Of a stretch of DNA of 64,000 bases, positions 1 to 8,388 are shown in pieces. Source of the DNA: Bacillus sp. FJAT-44742. Lineage in GTDB: Bacteria > Bacillota > Bacilli > Bacillales > Marinococcaceae. Position 1 is the first letter of the stretch; each line of letters starts with the position of its first letter. The notes beneath the pieces were generated by a model, which worked only from the letters and a program-made list of their open reading frames with translations, had not been told where the DNA came from and did no database searches. The position numbers and the translations under genes are program-made. Location: assembly GCF_002797315.1 (NCBI RefSeq), contig NZ_KZ454936.1, positions 1,807,645 to 1,871,644 on the forward strand, read 5' to 3'.

Positions 1-519
1 GCCTGCTTGGAGGTATTTTCGGATAAGACGAAGCACCCGGGGGTCTTTAATGCGGAAGCTTAGCGTTCGCATCAACCGGTCATGGTTAACCTGGTCGAAG
101 AATTTCTCGAGGTCGATGTCTATCACCCAGGTGTACCCCTCATTGATATAGGCTTTCGCCTGTCTCACCGCATCATGTGCTCGCTTTCCTGGTCGGAACC
201 CATAGCTTTGCGGAGAAAACTTAGGGTCATACATCGATTGAAGATAGAGGTTGAGCGCTTGTTGGATCGTACGATCCATCACCGTAGGGATACCTAACTT
301 CCGTTTGCCTCCGTTCGTTTTCGGGATTTCGATTCGACGGACGGGAGACGGTTGGTACGTACCCTTCAGAAGTTGGTCGTGGATGGTGTCCCATTCTTCC
401 GAAATCTGAGCTTTCAGTTCGGAAGTGGGAACTCCATCAACGCCGTGACTTCCTTTATTCTTTGTCACCTTGTAGTAGGCGGCATTCAGATTGTTTCGGT
501 GTAGAATGTGTTCCAACAT
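1..519 (-). CDS. ltrA: Group II intron reverse transcriptase/maturase, C-terminal part beyond window
   Basis: Read leftward from an ATG at 519 with the Shine-Dalgarno GGAGGGTG just upstream. It encodes a reverse transcriptase N-terminal region beginning MLEHILHRNNLNAAYYKVTK. RT block features follow: the KNKGSHGVDGV start of RT0/RT1, RRIEIPKSNGGKRKLGIPTVMDR, QSYGFRPGKRAHDAV, and WVIDIDLEKFFDQVNHDRLM, which carries the first catalytic Asp of RT. The frame runs off the left window edge, so the YADD box, maturase and any endonuclease domain are not visible. Such proteins splice their host intron and copy it into new DNA sites. The ORF lies inside the intron RNA described next, as usual. Family assignment is firm; activity cannot be judged from this fragment. 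Confidence 0.92.
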   Translation of the reverse strand, partial: MLEHILHRNNLNAAYYKVTKNKGSHGVDGVPTSELKAQISEEWDTIHDQLLKGTYQPSPVRRIEIPKTNGGKRKLGIPTVMDRTIQQALNLYLQSMYDPKFSPQSYGFRPGKRAHDAVRQAKAYINEGYTWVIDIDLEKFFDQVNHDRLMRTLSFRIKDPRVLRLIRKYLQAG

Positions 520-1059
520 GTTGCTCACCCTCCACGTGACCATTTCGTTCTTTTGTGTGGCGACCATCCTCCACCCTACCTGCGCCCTCGAAGACTTCAC
601 TTCTCTTTCGTAGGTAGTTGGTCTATTCTGTGTCATCGGATGACGCGTACGCCAGGGAAATGGTACTCATTTTATGATTCAGCCCTTCCCTTACCTTCCG
701 GAAGGTAAGGTACTATGGCTTCGGCTGACTTCTGATGGTTCAGCGATTCTTTGAGAATCGGTTACCGCATGTGTGCGGCGTTCCCATCAGACCTCCCCGG
801 GTAAGGGCATAAACTTCCCTTCCATATCCCCGCCTCATTTACTGCCTATCCCTTTGGTCGTTGGGGCTTTGTCTTGTATTGCAGACTCATCCCAGACAGA
901 CAGCCTTCTATGAGGTTCGTATTCCTCGGGGCGGAAGTTTGTCTCCGGCTTCCTTCAGATTCCAGGTCACCCTGGACACCCTTGCCTTTGACTAGCGGTT
1001 ACAACGACCTTCACCGTTCGGGACTTTAACCCTAGAGTTTATACCCATGCCGGGCACAC
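1..1059 (-). mobile_element. Group IIC intron, 5' part (domains I-IV with ltrA)
   Basis: On the minus strand the intron starts at 1059 with GTGTGCCCGGCATGGGT, the 5' end typical of bacterial class C introns. The conserved pieces AACCCTAGAGTT, AGTCCCGAACGGTGAAGG, CAAGGGTGTCCAGGGTGACC, ATCTGAAGGAAGC and TTACCCGGGGAGGTCTG follow in order. These match, from memory, the Oceanobacillus/Bacillus halodurans class C intron RNAs. About 540 nt of RNA precede ltrA. The element begins 5 nt after a strong hairpin (1065-1093), the insertion preference known for class C introns. Its 3' end is outside the window. Confidence 0.9.
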
Positions 1060-1064
1060 AATAG

Positions 1065-1093
1065 AAGGGCCTTCACCGTCGGTGAGGGCCCTT
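1065..1093. terminator. Terminator-like hairpin used as group IIC intron target
   Basis: The arms AAGGGCCTTCACC and GGTGAGGGCCCTT pair around a GTC loop. A related hairpin (GGCTCTCACCGGATAGTGAGGGCC) lies in the same relative place in the composite repeat copy at 34.4 kb, so the hairpin belongs to that repeat rather than to a gene. The intron 5' end lies 5 nt beyond it on the minus strand. Confidence 0.75.
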
Positions 1094-1287
1094 ACTTATA
1101 TTATAATTCTGTTGGTTGATTGTTAAAAATACACTCGCTTGCACCTAAAGGCACAAGTGCGACATCCGTTCAGCTTCATTTCATTCGGTTTCACGGTGTC
1201 TTCTATGCCGCGTGCAAGGCTTCAGCTAGCCGGGTGAACCCCCCGGCGGATCTTCAGCTCTTGCTTTTCCCGCAGGCGTCTCGTGAT
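1094..1287 (-). repeat. Composite intergenic repeat, copy 1
   Basis: Minus-strand reading: a GACGCCTGCGGGAAAAGCAAG block, an AGCTGAAGATCC block, then GAATGAAATGAAGCTGAACG, GTGCCTTTAGGTGCAAGCGA and TTTTTAACAATCAACC, followed by the hairpin at 1065-1093. The same blocks in the same order occur at 34290-34475 and, more diverged, at 1560-1790. The GCGGGAAAAGC type block is a widespread Bacillaceae intergenic motif. No coding potential is seen. Confidence 0.7.
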
Positions 1288-1289
1288 GT

Positions 1290-1517
1290 TTGAACAATCA
1301 ACGTCTATGTACACTTTCAGATGAAGAAACCGGCGAGATCTACGGGAAGCGTAAGGTCGTTGTGGAGCCAACCTTCGGATTTCTGAAGGCTAATTTGCGT
1401 TTCACCCGAATGTCGGTCAGAGGAAAAAAACAGGTGAAAAACGAAATTGGATTTGCATTAATGGCGGTGAACTTGAGAAAGTACACCGCTCATAAGCCCC
1501 ATCATACCCAATTCTGA
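1290..1517 (+). pseudogene. IS1182-type transposase, C-terminal remnant
   Basis: About 70 codons encode GEIYGKRKVVVEPTFGFLKANLRFTRMSVRGKKQVKNEIGFALMAVNLRKY, the characteristic C-terminal end of IS1182-family DDE transposases. The final acidic residue of the DDE triad (E of VEPTFG) is included. The rest of the transposase, including the first two Asp residues, is absent. The fragment abuts the composite repeat at its 5' side, so it is a dead remnant. Confidence 0.8.
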
Positions 1518-1527
1518 TCACCAAAAA

Positions 1528-1563
1528 GGTGCCAGCTATCGAAAATCGATAACTGACACCTTT
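1528..1563. terminator. Bidirectional hairpin after transposase remnant
   Basis: AAAGGTGCCAGCTATCGA and TCGATAACTGACACCTTT form a stem with two mismatches and flanking A and T runs. It follows the transposase stop codon directly. Confidence 0.6.
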
Positions 1564-1790
1564 TATTTCTTTTCAGAGACTGTTTTGTCCCAGCCTCTTT
1601 CTTACCTTTAGTCAAGGGTATTTTGTTGGCTGATTGTTCAAATGCCGTTCAAATTTCTTTTCATTCGCTTTCACGGTGTCTTCTATGCGCGACCAAGACT
1701 TCGGCTAACCGGGGCCAGGGAAGGCCCCCCAGTGGATAGCTCTTGCTTTTACCATCAACGAAGTCTACTTTCCAGCAGGATAACCAAACA
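1560..1790 (-). repeat. Composite intergenic repeat, copy 2 (diverged)
   Basis: Minus-strand reading contains AAAAGCAAGAGCT, CTTCCCTGGCCCCGGTTAGC, CATAGAAGACACCGTGAAAG, CGAATGAAAAGAAATTTGAACGG and GAACAATCAGCC. It then has AGAGGCTGGGACAAAAC, a motif seen widely between Firmicutes genes. It parallels copy 1 block by block. The open frame across it (1661-1852) has no recognisable protein character. Confidence 0.6.
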
Positions 1791-1803
1791 GTTTTAAATC
1801 CAA

Positions 1804-1850
1804 AAATAAGGCTCCCTTTATCAAAAGACGATAATGGGAGCCTTATTTTC
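1804..1850 (-). terminator. Rho-independent terminator of the ccdC operon
   Basis: AATAAGGCTCCC and GGGAGCCTTATT pair on the minus strand and are followed by a T run. It sits about 20 bp after the ccdC stop codon. Confidence 0.8.
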
Positions 1851-1871
1851 ATTTAGGTGAGATAGTCATCT

Positions 1872-2384
1872 TTACCTTGTTGCTGGAGCCGGCGAAGGCT
1901 TTTCAATCGGATCCTTCACCAACAACTCTTTCTCTGCCTTTTTATACCCTAGAAGCATCGCTACTCTCCAAGGAAGAATCATCCCATAAGCTAAAATAAA
2001 AAACATCCCAGCCAGTTCTGCCACGTGAATCGCATCGCCAATAATGGTTTTAAAAGTAATGCGAGCGAGTAACAAAAATATTAAAATAAACACAAATGCC
2101 TTTGAACGGCGCAAATAAATTTGATTATTTTTTATTTCAAACTTGGACGTCTTAATTAAGAAAATAGAAAAAATCAAGCCAACTGCCAGTGCTTCCATAA
2201 TTTGAAGAGGAGATAACCGGGCAGGTTCATATAAAAACATGAGAAATCCCGTCGACATAAAAATCGGGGGAAGAACAATCTTTTTGAGTGTGGCCGGCTT
2301 CTTAATTGCTTTTAAGCGTATGATGATCGCTAAGGCAGCCATCATGGCAGCGCCCAAGGTTCCAAGCATCACCGATGTTGTCAA
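1872..2384 (-). CDS. ccdC: CcdC-family membrane protein (YneJ type)
   Basis: This 170-aa protein has four to five hydrophobic segments (roughly residues 5-22, 35-52, 61-77, 93-110, 120-142) and a short charged, Pro-rich tail. It matches the CcdC/YneJ family (DUF1453), encoded in Bacillus next to ccdA and named for a link to cytochrome c biogenesis; its own activity is not known. A TTG start is chosen because GGGAGGAGG lies 8 nt upstream. It is the last gene of a leftward run with an Lgt-like protein and a ResA-like thioredoxin. The usual partner ccdA is not adjacent, which is unusual. Confidence 0.8.
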   Translation of the reverse strand: MTTSVMLGTLGAAMMAALAIIIRLKAIKKPATLKKIVLPPIFMSTGFLMFLYEPARLSPLQIMEALAVGLIFSIFLIKTSKFEIKNNQIYLRRSKAFVFILIFLLLARITFKTIIGDAIHVAELAGMFFILAYGMILPWRVAMLLGYKKAEKELLVKDPIEKPSPAPATR

Positions 2385-2486
2385 GGTGTATGCCTCCTCC
2401 CTTTTCCGTTTTACGGCTACTATAAAACTCCGTAAGTTTCCTATTATTAATCATACACCGAGCAGCCTGAAAGATGCAATGTCGTT

Positions 2487-3104
2487 TTAAGGGGAAACAG
2501 GCTTTAACAGTAATTCGATAGCAACGACGCTAAAAGCCAGGTAAAGAGTAAAGATAAATGGCTGTTTGCTTGTAACCCAATTTGCTCCAAACCATAAAAA
2601 AACAAGCCCCAGTGTCCCTTCATACACATGAAGGGGATGATGAAAATTCCCATCATACATCAGTCCCCATGAACCCCCGGTCGATAGGCCTGGCTGGATT
2701 AATATCATGGAATAGAGCGAATAACCAAGGAAAACAGACAATGAAATGTCATCGGCTGCATGAAGAGACCATTTCTTTTTCTTCCAAATTAAACCAAGCA
2801 CAATAGCACCTAATAAGACAGCAGCCTCTTTTGCTAAAGGACCTCCAGAAGTAAACAGTAACTGGGATGGGTTAAGTATCATACTCCAATTTCCAAATAA
2901 GGGCCAAATATGGTATAGGATAAACCCTGCCACAATTACACCTATTACAGCTGAAGTAATCTCTTCCTTTGCATTGTTTCCCCACTTTCTTTTTAAGATA
3001 ATGCTTAGTAACGCATAGGAGAGAGCAAAAGCAACGGCCAAAGCAATGAGCCAGCCTGGAAATTGAAAAGGTCCCATGGTGATTAAATCATGCCTCTTCA
3101 TCAT
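2487..3104 (-). CDS. Lgt-like polytopic membrane protein
   Basis: About 205 aa with six to seven membrane segments. The segment GNFHHPLHVYEGTLGLVFLWFG resembles the C-terminal H-P-x-x-x-Y-E region of prolipoprotein diacylglyceryl transferase (Lgt), and the N-terminal GPFQFPGWLIALA resembles its first helix. The protein is shorter than true Lgt (about 270 aa), and I do not see the signature Arg-Gly-Gly motif of Lgt, so acyl transfer is not assured. It overlaps the ResA-like gene by 17 nt, which implies coupled translation. A role in membrane or thiol-redox assembly is inference from that pairing. Confidence 0.6.
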   Translation of the reverse strand: MMKRHDLITMGPFQFPGWLIALAVAFALSYALLSIILKRKWGNNAKEEITSAVIGVIVAGFILYHIWPLFGNWSMILNPSQLLFTSGGPLAKEAAVLLGAIVLGLIWKKKKWSLHAADDISLSVFLGYSLYSMILIQPGLSTGGSWGLMYDGNFHHPLHVYEGTLGLVFLWFGANWVTSKQPFIFTLYLAFSVVAIELLLKPVSP

Positions 3105-3648
3105 CACTTCTGCCCCCTTCTTCTCTTACTATATGTATAGCATGTATTAATTCATTCTTTGTTAGAGCACCTGTTTTCCTCCATCTTATGTATCCTTCTG
3201 CATCTATTAAAAAGGTAGTCGGTATTGATCTCACCTGATACTCTCTGCTTACAGTCCCTTCTTCATCAAAAAGATTTAGGTAAGGAACTTCATATTCCTC
3301 TATAAAGCTCTTGGCATCTTCCATGTTATCCTGGGTAAGCATGTTTACTCCAACAAACTTCACCTCTTCTTCTTCAAACAGGTGAGAGGTTGCTATTAAA
3401 TCCTCCATCTCTTCGTGACAAGGAGGACACCAGGAAGCCCAGAAGTTTACGACAAGGAGGCGTTTCTCATCTTCTGTTATCGGATCATACATCGAACCAT
3501 TTTTGTATAAGGATAAAGGCGGTGCCTGAAAACCTTCCAAAGGCAATGCTGATTCCTGGGAGTCCTTTGGCTGGGCGGACCCTAACCAGATAAAGAAAAT
3601 GATAAAGAGTACGAAAAGAAAAGCAGAAGATATTTTTTGCCATGTCAC
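3088..3648 (-). CDS. ResA/TlpA-like membrane-anchored thioredoxin
   Basis: The 186-aa protein starts at a GTG placed 8 nt after AAGGAGG; the frame stays open further upstream but would run through a terminator. It has an N-terminal membrane anchor (about residues 7-25), then a TlpA-type thioredoxin fold. The active site is WASWCPPCHEEM with a CPPC disulfide, and the cis-Pro segment is SIPTTFLID. Such proteins act outside the membrane, reducing or oxidising protein thiols, as ResA does on apocytochrome c. Neighbouring ccdC and copZ fit a cytochrome or copper maturation setting. The exact substrate is unknown; CPPC differs from the CEPC usual in ResA. Confidence 0.82.
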   Translation of the reverse strand: MTWQKISSAFLFVLFIIFFIWLGSAQPKDSQESALPLEGFQAPPLSLYKNGSMYDPITEDEKRLLVVNFWASWCPPCHEEMEDLIATSHLFEEEEVKFVGVNMLTQDNMEDAKSFIEEYEVPYLNLFDEEGTVSREYQVRSIPTTFLIDAEGYIRWRKTGALTKNELIHAIHIVREEGGRSDDEEA

Positions 3649-3685
3649 AGCTGCCGCCTCCTTTTTTCTGTACCATGTGGAAGAA

Positions 3686-3716
3686 GGAAAAAACCGCCTT
3701 ATTTTCAGGCGGCTTT
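3686..3716 (-). terminator. Terminator after copZ
   Basis: GCCGCCT and AGGCGG pair around GAAAATA on the minus strand and are followed by TTTTTT, directly after the copZ stop. The ResA-like gene starts 38 bp further on, so it needs read-through or its own promoter. Confidence 0.85.
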
Positions 3717-3719
3717 GAC

Positions 3720-3929
3720 TCATTTTTCCACGTCGTACCCAATGTCTTCTATTTCTTCTTTCATCCTAGCAGGTGTCACTTTATCGTTATCATAAGAAAC
3801 TTTTACGTTTTTATGATCAAGACTTACTTCAGCCTTTTCTACGCCTTGCAAACTTGTTAATGCTCTTTCTACAGAAGCTTTGCAATGACCGCATGTCATT
3901 CCTTCTACATGTATCACTTCCGTCGCCAT
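3720..3929 (-). CDS. copZ: Copper chaperone CopZ
   Basis: A 69-aa heavy-metal-associated domain with the copper ligand motif GMTCGHC at residues 10-16 and the family ending IEDIGYDVEK. CopZ carries Cu(I) in the cytosol to the exporter CopA. Length equals the Bacillus CopZ. No copA or csoR is adjacent, unlike the usual copZ-copA pair, so the exporter must lie elsewhere. It is followed immediately by its own terminator. Confidence 0.93.
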   Translation of the reverse strand: MATEVIHVEGMTCGHCKASVERALTSLQGVEKAEVSLDHKNVKVSYDNDKVTPARMKEEIEDIGYDVEK

Positions 3930-4084
3930 TTCTTCACCCCGTTTGTAAGTTTATCAATTCTTCTATATTATTATGACAAAAGACACTCTTGATTAGCAAC
4001 TACTCATCTTTCTTTATACGGCTTGCCAGAGATGATTAAATTTTGTATAATTTTTCAATGATACTTTTTGAGGTGAAGATGATC

Positions 4085-4255
4085 ATGCATGCACAAGAGC
4101 TCATAATCAAAATAGAAGCCAAACGAAACCAAATGATAAATGCTGGCCGCCACTATGGTTTAACCTCTGGAAAAGTTTTGCAAGCAAGCCAGGAACTGGA
4201 TGAACTGCTTAATTTGTATCAAAATGAAAAAGCACTGACCGCACACCCTTTTTGA
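4085..4255 (+). CDS. Spo0E-like aspartyl-phosphate phosphatase
   Basis: 57 aa with the Spo0E-family signature SQELDELLNLYQ near residues 34-45, preceded by an amphipathic helix (ELIIKIEAKRNQMINAG). Members remove phosphate from Spo0A~P and so delay sporulation. The start is set at the second ATG, 9 nt after GAGGTG; an upstream in-frame ATG lies too close to that site. The gene stands alone, divergent from copZ, and has its own terminator. Confidence 0.82.
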   Translation: MHAQELIIKIEAKRNQMINAGRHYGLTSGKVLQASQELDELLNLYQNEKALTAHPF

Positions 4256-4330
4256 GACGAAGAGCAATGGATTTCTCAGGTAGAGAAATAATTACTGAGA
4301 CTTGGAAAAACAGCCTCTTTAAAGAAAGCA

Positions 4331-4369
4331 GGGTCCATTTATCGTTATTTGATAATTGGACCCTTTTTT
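4331..4369 (+). terminator. Terminator after the spo0E-like gene
   Basis: GGGTCCATTTATC and GATAATTGGACCC pair around GTTATTT and are followed by TTTTTT. Confidence 0.8.
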
Positions 4370-4435
4370 GGTGATCATAGATATGATCGGGCGGTGTACT
4401 TTTTCAAACTTTATAATCGTTTATCACACGAATTG

Positions 4436-6223
4436 TCATCCAGGCATTTCTTTATTAATCCCTTGTTGAAGCAAGTACATATTGTAATAAAGTCCCTTCC
4501 TTTTCAGGAGCTGGTCATGGGTTCCTTCCTCGGCTATTTCTCCTTGGTGAAGAACAAGGATATGATCAGCTTCCTTGATTGTGGACAGCCGGTGAGCAAT
4601 GGCGAGCGTGGTCCTGCCTTTTTTCATTCTTTGTAATGCTGTTTGAATCGCTTCTTCTGTTTCTGTATCAACATTGGCCGTTGCTTCATCTAAAATTAAT
4701 ATCTTTGGTGAGCGCGCCATAGTTCTTGCAAAGGAGATCAACTGTCTTTCTCCGCTGGAAAAAGTAGCGCCTCGTTCTCCAACAGGGTGGTTATACCCTT
4801 TCGGAAGCCGACTGATAAATTTGTCAGCATTCACAAAGCGTGCAGCTTTTTCGATGTCCTGATCAGTCAATGCTTTATCATATAACCTGATATTTGTTTT
4901 CACATCTCCAGTAAATAAGAAATTATCCTGTAGAACCAGACCCAGATGTTCTCTAAGCTCACTGTTTTCGTAGGAGGAAAGATCTGCTCCATCAATCAAA
5001 ATACGTCCTCGTTCTACCGGGTAAAACCTCATCAACAGATTTATAATCGAACTTTTCCCGCTCCCAGTATGCCCCACTAAAGCAAGAGTTTCGCCTTTGC
5101 GAACCGTAAAGGAAATATTTTTCAATACGTCTGTTTTTCCATCATATGAAAAAGAAACATTTTCAAAACGGACTTCTCCCTCCCGGATAGTTGGACGGTC
5201 TTTGCCAATCTTAAAAGGGGCAGTTTCATTATGATCAATTAATCGAAAAACACGTCCAGCTGATACAATGGCCTGCTGAAACAATGAAAGACGCTGCATC
5301 ATTTGATTAACAGGCTCAAAAAAACGATCCAGGTAATTTACAAATGCGTACAACACTCCAATCTCAACTGGTCCTTGAAACGATGCAAAACCAAAATATT
5401 GTAAAACCAAAATAAGAGCAAGAATAGATATAAAATCTACAGCAGGCCGCAGCAGCAGCCCATCAAGTTTCATGCCCTTCAACCAGGCACGATGATGTTC
5501 TTCGTTTACCTGTTCAAATTCTCTTCTCATTCTTTTTTGCTGCCTGAAAGCTTGAATAATTGTCATTCCCTGAATCGATTCATTGATTTTTCCGTTTAAC
5601 TGACTTAGCTTACCGCTCATTGCTCCGTAAAACCTGGCACTTAAACGACGGTATACATACATAAGACCAAAAATCACAGGAAGGAGAAATAAGCATAGAA
5701 TCGCAAGACGTGCATTTAAATAAAACATAGCTATGAAAACACCAATAAGAAATACAATATTTTGAACAAATGTCGATAATACGTCAACAAACATATCTTT
5801 AACTGCCTCGGTGTCATTGGTCACCCTTGAAATAATCCCGCCTGCCGGAGTACGGTCAAAAAAGGAAAGGCCAAATTTCTGCGTCTTCGAAAAAACATCT
5901 ATTCGAAGCTGCTGAATAATCCGTAACGCAATCTTTTGAAACCAAAAACGCTGAAAGAAGTTAAAAATAACCGAAGTTACATGCAGGATAATATAAGCAG
6001 CACCTAACCATAAAAGCGGCTCAAAAGGGAAGTTTTGTGGCGTAAGGTAATCGTCTATAAAAATTTGAATTAAAATCGGACCAACAAGTTCGGCTCCTGT
6101 TCCAAGTAACAGGAAGATAAAAGAAAGAATAACAAGCCCTTTATGCCCTTTTATATAAGCCATAAGCCTGAAAAACACTTCCCTTTGTTCCTTGGGATCC
6201 AAAAAATCATCTTGGTGCTTCAT
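4436..6223 (-). CDS. ABC exporter half-transporter, second subunit (YheH/BmrD type)
   Basis: 595 aa: an exporter-type membrane domain with six helices (about residues 30-310), then an ATPase domain. The ATPase domain shows Walker A GHTGSGKSS, signature FSSGERQL, Walker B ILILDEA and H-loop AIAHRLS. The signature is degenerate (SSGER rather than SGGQ), as expected in heterodimeric exporters with one weak nucleotide site. The start is the ATG after GGAGGGAGGCAGG, inside the end of the upstream partner gene (17-nt overlap). With that partner it resembles the B. subtilis YheI/YheH (BmrC/BmrD) multidrug exporter. The transported compound is unknown. Confidence 0.78.
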   Translation of the reverse strand: MKHQDDFLDPKEQREVFFRLMAYIKGHKGLVILSFIFLLLGTGAELVGPILIQIFIDDYLTPQNFPFEPLLWLGAAYIILHVTSVIFNFFQRFWFQKIALRIIQQLRIDVFSKTQKFGLSFFDRTPAGGIISRVTNDTEAVKDMFVDVLSTFVQNIVFLIGVFIAMFYLNARLAILCLFLLPVIFGLMYVYRRLSARFYGAMSGKLSQLNGKINESIQGMTIIQAFRQQKRMRREFEQVNEEHHRAWLKGMKLDGLLLRPAVDFISILALILVLQYFGFASFQGPVEIGVLYAFVNYLDRFFEPVNQMMQRLSLFQQAIVSAGRVFRLIDHNETAPFKIGKDRPTIREGEVRFENVSFSYDGKTDVLKNISFTVRKGETLALVGHTGSGKSSIINLLMRFYPVERGRILIDGADLSSYENSELREHLGLVLQDNFLFTGDVKTNIRLYDKALTDQDIEKAARFVNADKFISRLPKGYNHPVGERGATFSSGERQLISFARTMARSPKILILDEATANVDTETEEAIQTALQRMKKGRTTLAIAHRLSTIKEADHILVLHQGEIAEEGTHDQLLKRKGLYYNMYLLQQGINKEMPG

Positions 6224-7979
6224 CCTGCCTCCCTCCTCTGGTAACGAGTGATTCAAGCTGCTGCTGCTCATACATCCTCTTATACCAGCCGTTTTTTTGC
6301 TGCATTAAATCCTCATGGCTCCCTTTTTCCAGTATTTTTCCTTCATCAAGCACAAGGATAAGATCTGAATGCTTGATTGCGCTTAAACGATGAGCCGTAA
6401 TAATCGTTGTTTTGTTTCTTCTTTCTTTTCTTAACGCATGCAAAATATTTTCCTCCGTTTGAGCATCGACCGCAGATAAAGAGTCATCTAATATAAGCAT
6501 TTCTGGATCAAGCAAAAGAGCTCTTGCGATAGAAATTCTCTGCTTTTGTCCTCCGGATAAGGTAACTCCCCTTTCTCCTACTACCGTTTCATATCCTTTA
6601 TGAAGTGAAATGATATCTTCATGAACGCTCGCAAGCCTGCTTGCTTTGATCAGGCTGCTAAAGGAAGCATCTGGATCTCCAAATGCAATGTTATCAGCAA
6701 TCGTAGCAGAAAATAAAAAATGATCCTGAGGCACGTAAGCAATAGATTTCCTCAATGCATCCAAAGTATATGTGCTAAGAGAATGCTTTCCAAACAAAAT
6801 TTCCCCTCTATTAATCTCAATTTCTCTTAAGAAAATCTTTACTAACGTAGTCTTTCCGCTCCCTGTTTTCCCCACTACTCCTAACGTCTGCCCTTTTTTC
6901 AAGGAAAATAAGATATTTTGAAGAGCAGGATCCTGGCTGTTGTCATAATATACTGTGTGAATATGAGCTTTTACATCACCTTCAGGCGGGATAGATACCG
7001 CTCCGTCTTTATCTGAAATTACTTGTGGTTCTTTGAGAAGCTTCTCAACCCTGCCGTAGGAAGCACGGCCTCTTTCCACTATGTTAAAGAGCCAGCCAAA
7101 AGCAAGCATGGGCCATATTAATAATCCAAGGTAGATCGTAAAGCTCGTAAGCTCCCCTATTGTAATTGTTCCAGCTAATACATATTGAGCCCCAAAATAA
7201 ATAGATAGAAAATATGAGATACCTACAATAAAAGAGATCGTAGGATCGAATAATGCATCAACCTTGGCCACCGAAATATTTTTCTTCACCACGTCCTCTG
7301 ACTTGTCCCTGAAGGACTCTATTTCCAGATTCTCATGGCCAAATGTTTTCGTTATTCTGACTCCTGAAACACTCTCTTGAACTTTATCGTTTAATGAAGA
7401 AAAAGCTTCCTGGGCCTTTCCAAACCTTTTATGCAGCAACGTTCCATAATAACTTGTCATGAGTGCCATAAATGGCATAGGGATTAAACTGATCAGTGTC
7501 AGTTCCCAGCTAATCGTAATAGCCATTGTAAGAATGACAAATCCGCCCATGGTCAGAGAATCAACAAGAGTTAATACTCCTACTCCCGCTGTCTGTTCTA
7601 TAGCTCTTATGTCGTTTGTTGAATGAGCCATTAAGTCACCTGTTCGTCTTTTGTTGTAAAAGCTTGACGACATTTTTGTAAAATGCTCATAAAGTCTGTT
7701 CCTAAGCAAGCGTGCCAGTCGGATGGCAGAGCCAAAAATCAGCAAGCGCCAAAGAAAGCGGAGAATATATATTAAGACAGCAAGTATGAATAAAATCCCT
7801 GTCCAATGCCATATAATTTCCTGTGTTAATGTTTCTTCTAATATATGGTCAACAAAGACGCCAACCACATAGGGAGGTAGCAGGGATAAGAAGGAGACTA
7901 ATACGAGAAGAAAAATTCCTGTTCCATACTGTTTCCTCTCTTTTTTGAAATACCACCATAAATCTAAAAATACTTTCAT
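6207..7979 (-). CDS. ABC exporter half-transporter, first subunit (YheI/BmrC type)
   Basis: 590 aa, starting at an ATG preceded by AGGTGG. The membrane domain includes the coupling-helix region FYNKRRTGDLMAHSTNDI and GVGVLTLVDS, closely like YheI/BmrC. The ATPase domain has Walker A GKTGSGKTT, canonical signature LSGGQKQR, Walker B LILDDS (Asp where most exporters have catalytic Glu) and H-loop TAHRLS. Canonical signature here and degenerate signature in the partner are what one expects of an asymmetric heterodimer. The two genes form an operon with a 17-nt overlap. No regulator is adjacent. Confidence 0.8.
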   Translation of the reverse strand: MKVFLDLWWYFKKERKQYGTGIFLLVLVSFLSLLPPYVVGVFVDHILEETLTQEIIWHWTGILFILAVLIYILRFLWRLLIFGSAIRLARLLRNRLYEHFTKMSSSFYNKRRTGDLMAHSTNDIRAIEQTAGVGVLTLVDSLTMGGFVILTMAITISWELTLISLIPMPFMALMTSYYGTLLHKRFGKAQEAFSSLNDKVQESVSGVRITKTFGHENLEIESFRDKSEDVVKKNISVAKVDALFDPTISFIVGISYFLSIYFGAQYVLAGTITIGELTSFTIYLGLLIWPMLAFGWLFNIVERGRASYGRVEKLLKEPQVISDKDGAVSIPPEGDVKAHIHTVYYDNSQDPALQNILFSLKKGQTLGVVGKTGSGKTTLVKIFLREIEINRGEILFGKHSLSTYTLDALRKSIAYVPQDHFLFSATIADNIAFGDPDASFSSLIKASRLASVHEDIISLHKGYETVVGERGVTLSGGQKQRISIARALLLDPEMLILDDSLSAVDAQTEENILHALRKERRNKTTIITAHRLSAIKHSDLILVLDEGKILEKGSHEDLMQQKNGWYKRMYEQQQLESLVTRGGRQDEAPR

Positions 7980-8015
7980 AACACCACCTGCTCTCCCATC
8001 AAAATTTCTAATCGC

Positions 8016-8046
8016 AAAATAAAAACACCTCATATTTGAGGTGCTT
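8016..8046 (-). terminator. Terminator after yneF
   Basis: CACCTCA and TGAGGTG pair on the minus strand, followed by TTTTTATTTT, directly after the yneF stop. It separates yneF from the ABC exporter operon. Confidence 0.82.
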
Positions 8047-8049
8047 GTG

Positions 8050-8274
8050 TTATTTCTTATCTTGCTGCCGCTGCATTGCTTTCATCATTTGATTAATTTT
8101 TTTCTGTGAAGGGTTCTGACCCATTTGCATCATCATTACCCGCAGCATTTGTTCATTAATAGGCGGGTTTTTCTTCATGTAATTCATCATGGTCTTGCGG
8201 GCAATGAAAAAACCTAATGCTAAACCAGCTAAAAGGCAAGCAAGCCCCACAAGCACAAACCAAAGCCAATCCAT
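8050..8274 (-). CDS. yneF: YneF family small membrane protein (UPF0154)
   Basis: 74 aa: one N-terminal membrane helix (residues 5-25, [20 protein letters not shown]) then a basic, Met/Gln-rich cytosolic tail with [29 protein letters not shown], the signature of the family. It is a conserved Firmicutes protein of unknown function. Its place next to sirA and tkt is the same as in B. subtilis. Strong Shine-Dalgarno AGAAGGAGG. Confidence 0.93.
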   Translation of the reverse strand: MDWLWFVLVGLACLLAGLALGFFIARKTMMNYMKKNPPINEQMLRVMMMQMGQNPSQKKINQMMKAMQRQQDKK

Positions 8275-8388
8275 TACTTATGTTCCTCCTTCTAAGACCA
8301 TTAACGGAAATAATGTCATGAATGCAAGTATAACCTTGTATATTATAACGTATCCAAAGTCCTAATGAAAGAGGAGGGATGAAAAACT

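Noticed and set aside
1661-1852. 63-aa minus-strand open frame
   Set aside because: It runs through the composite repeat and a terminator, has no ribosome site and no protein-like composition.
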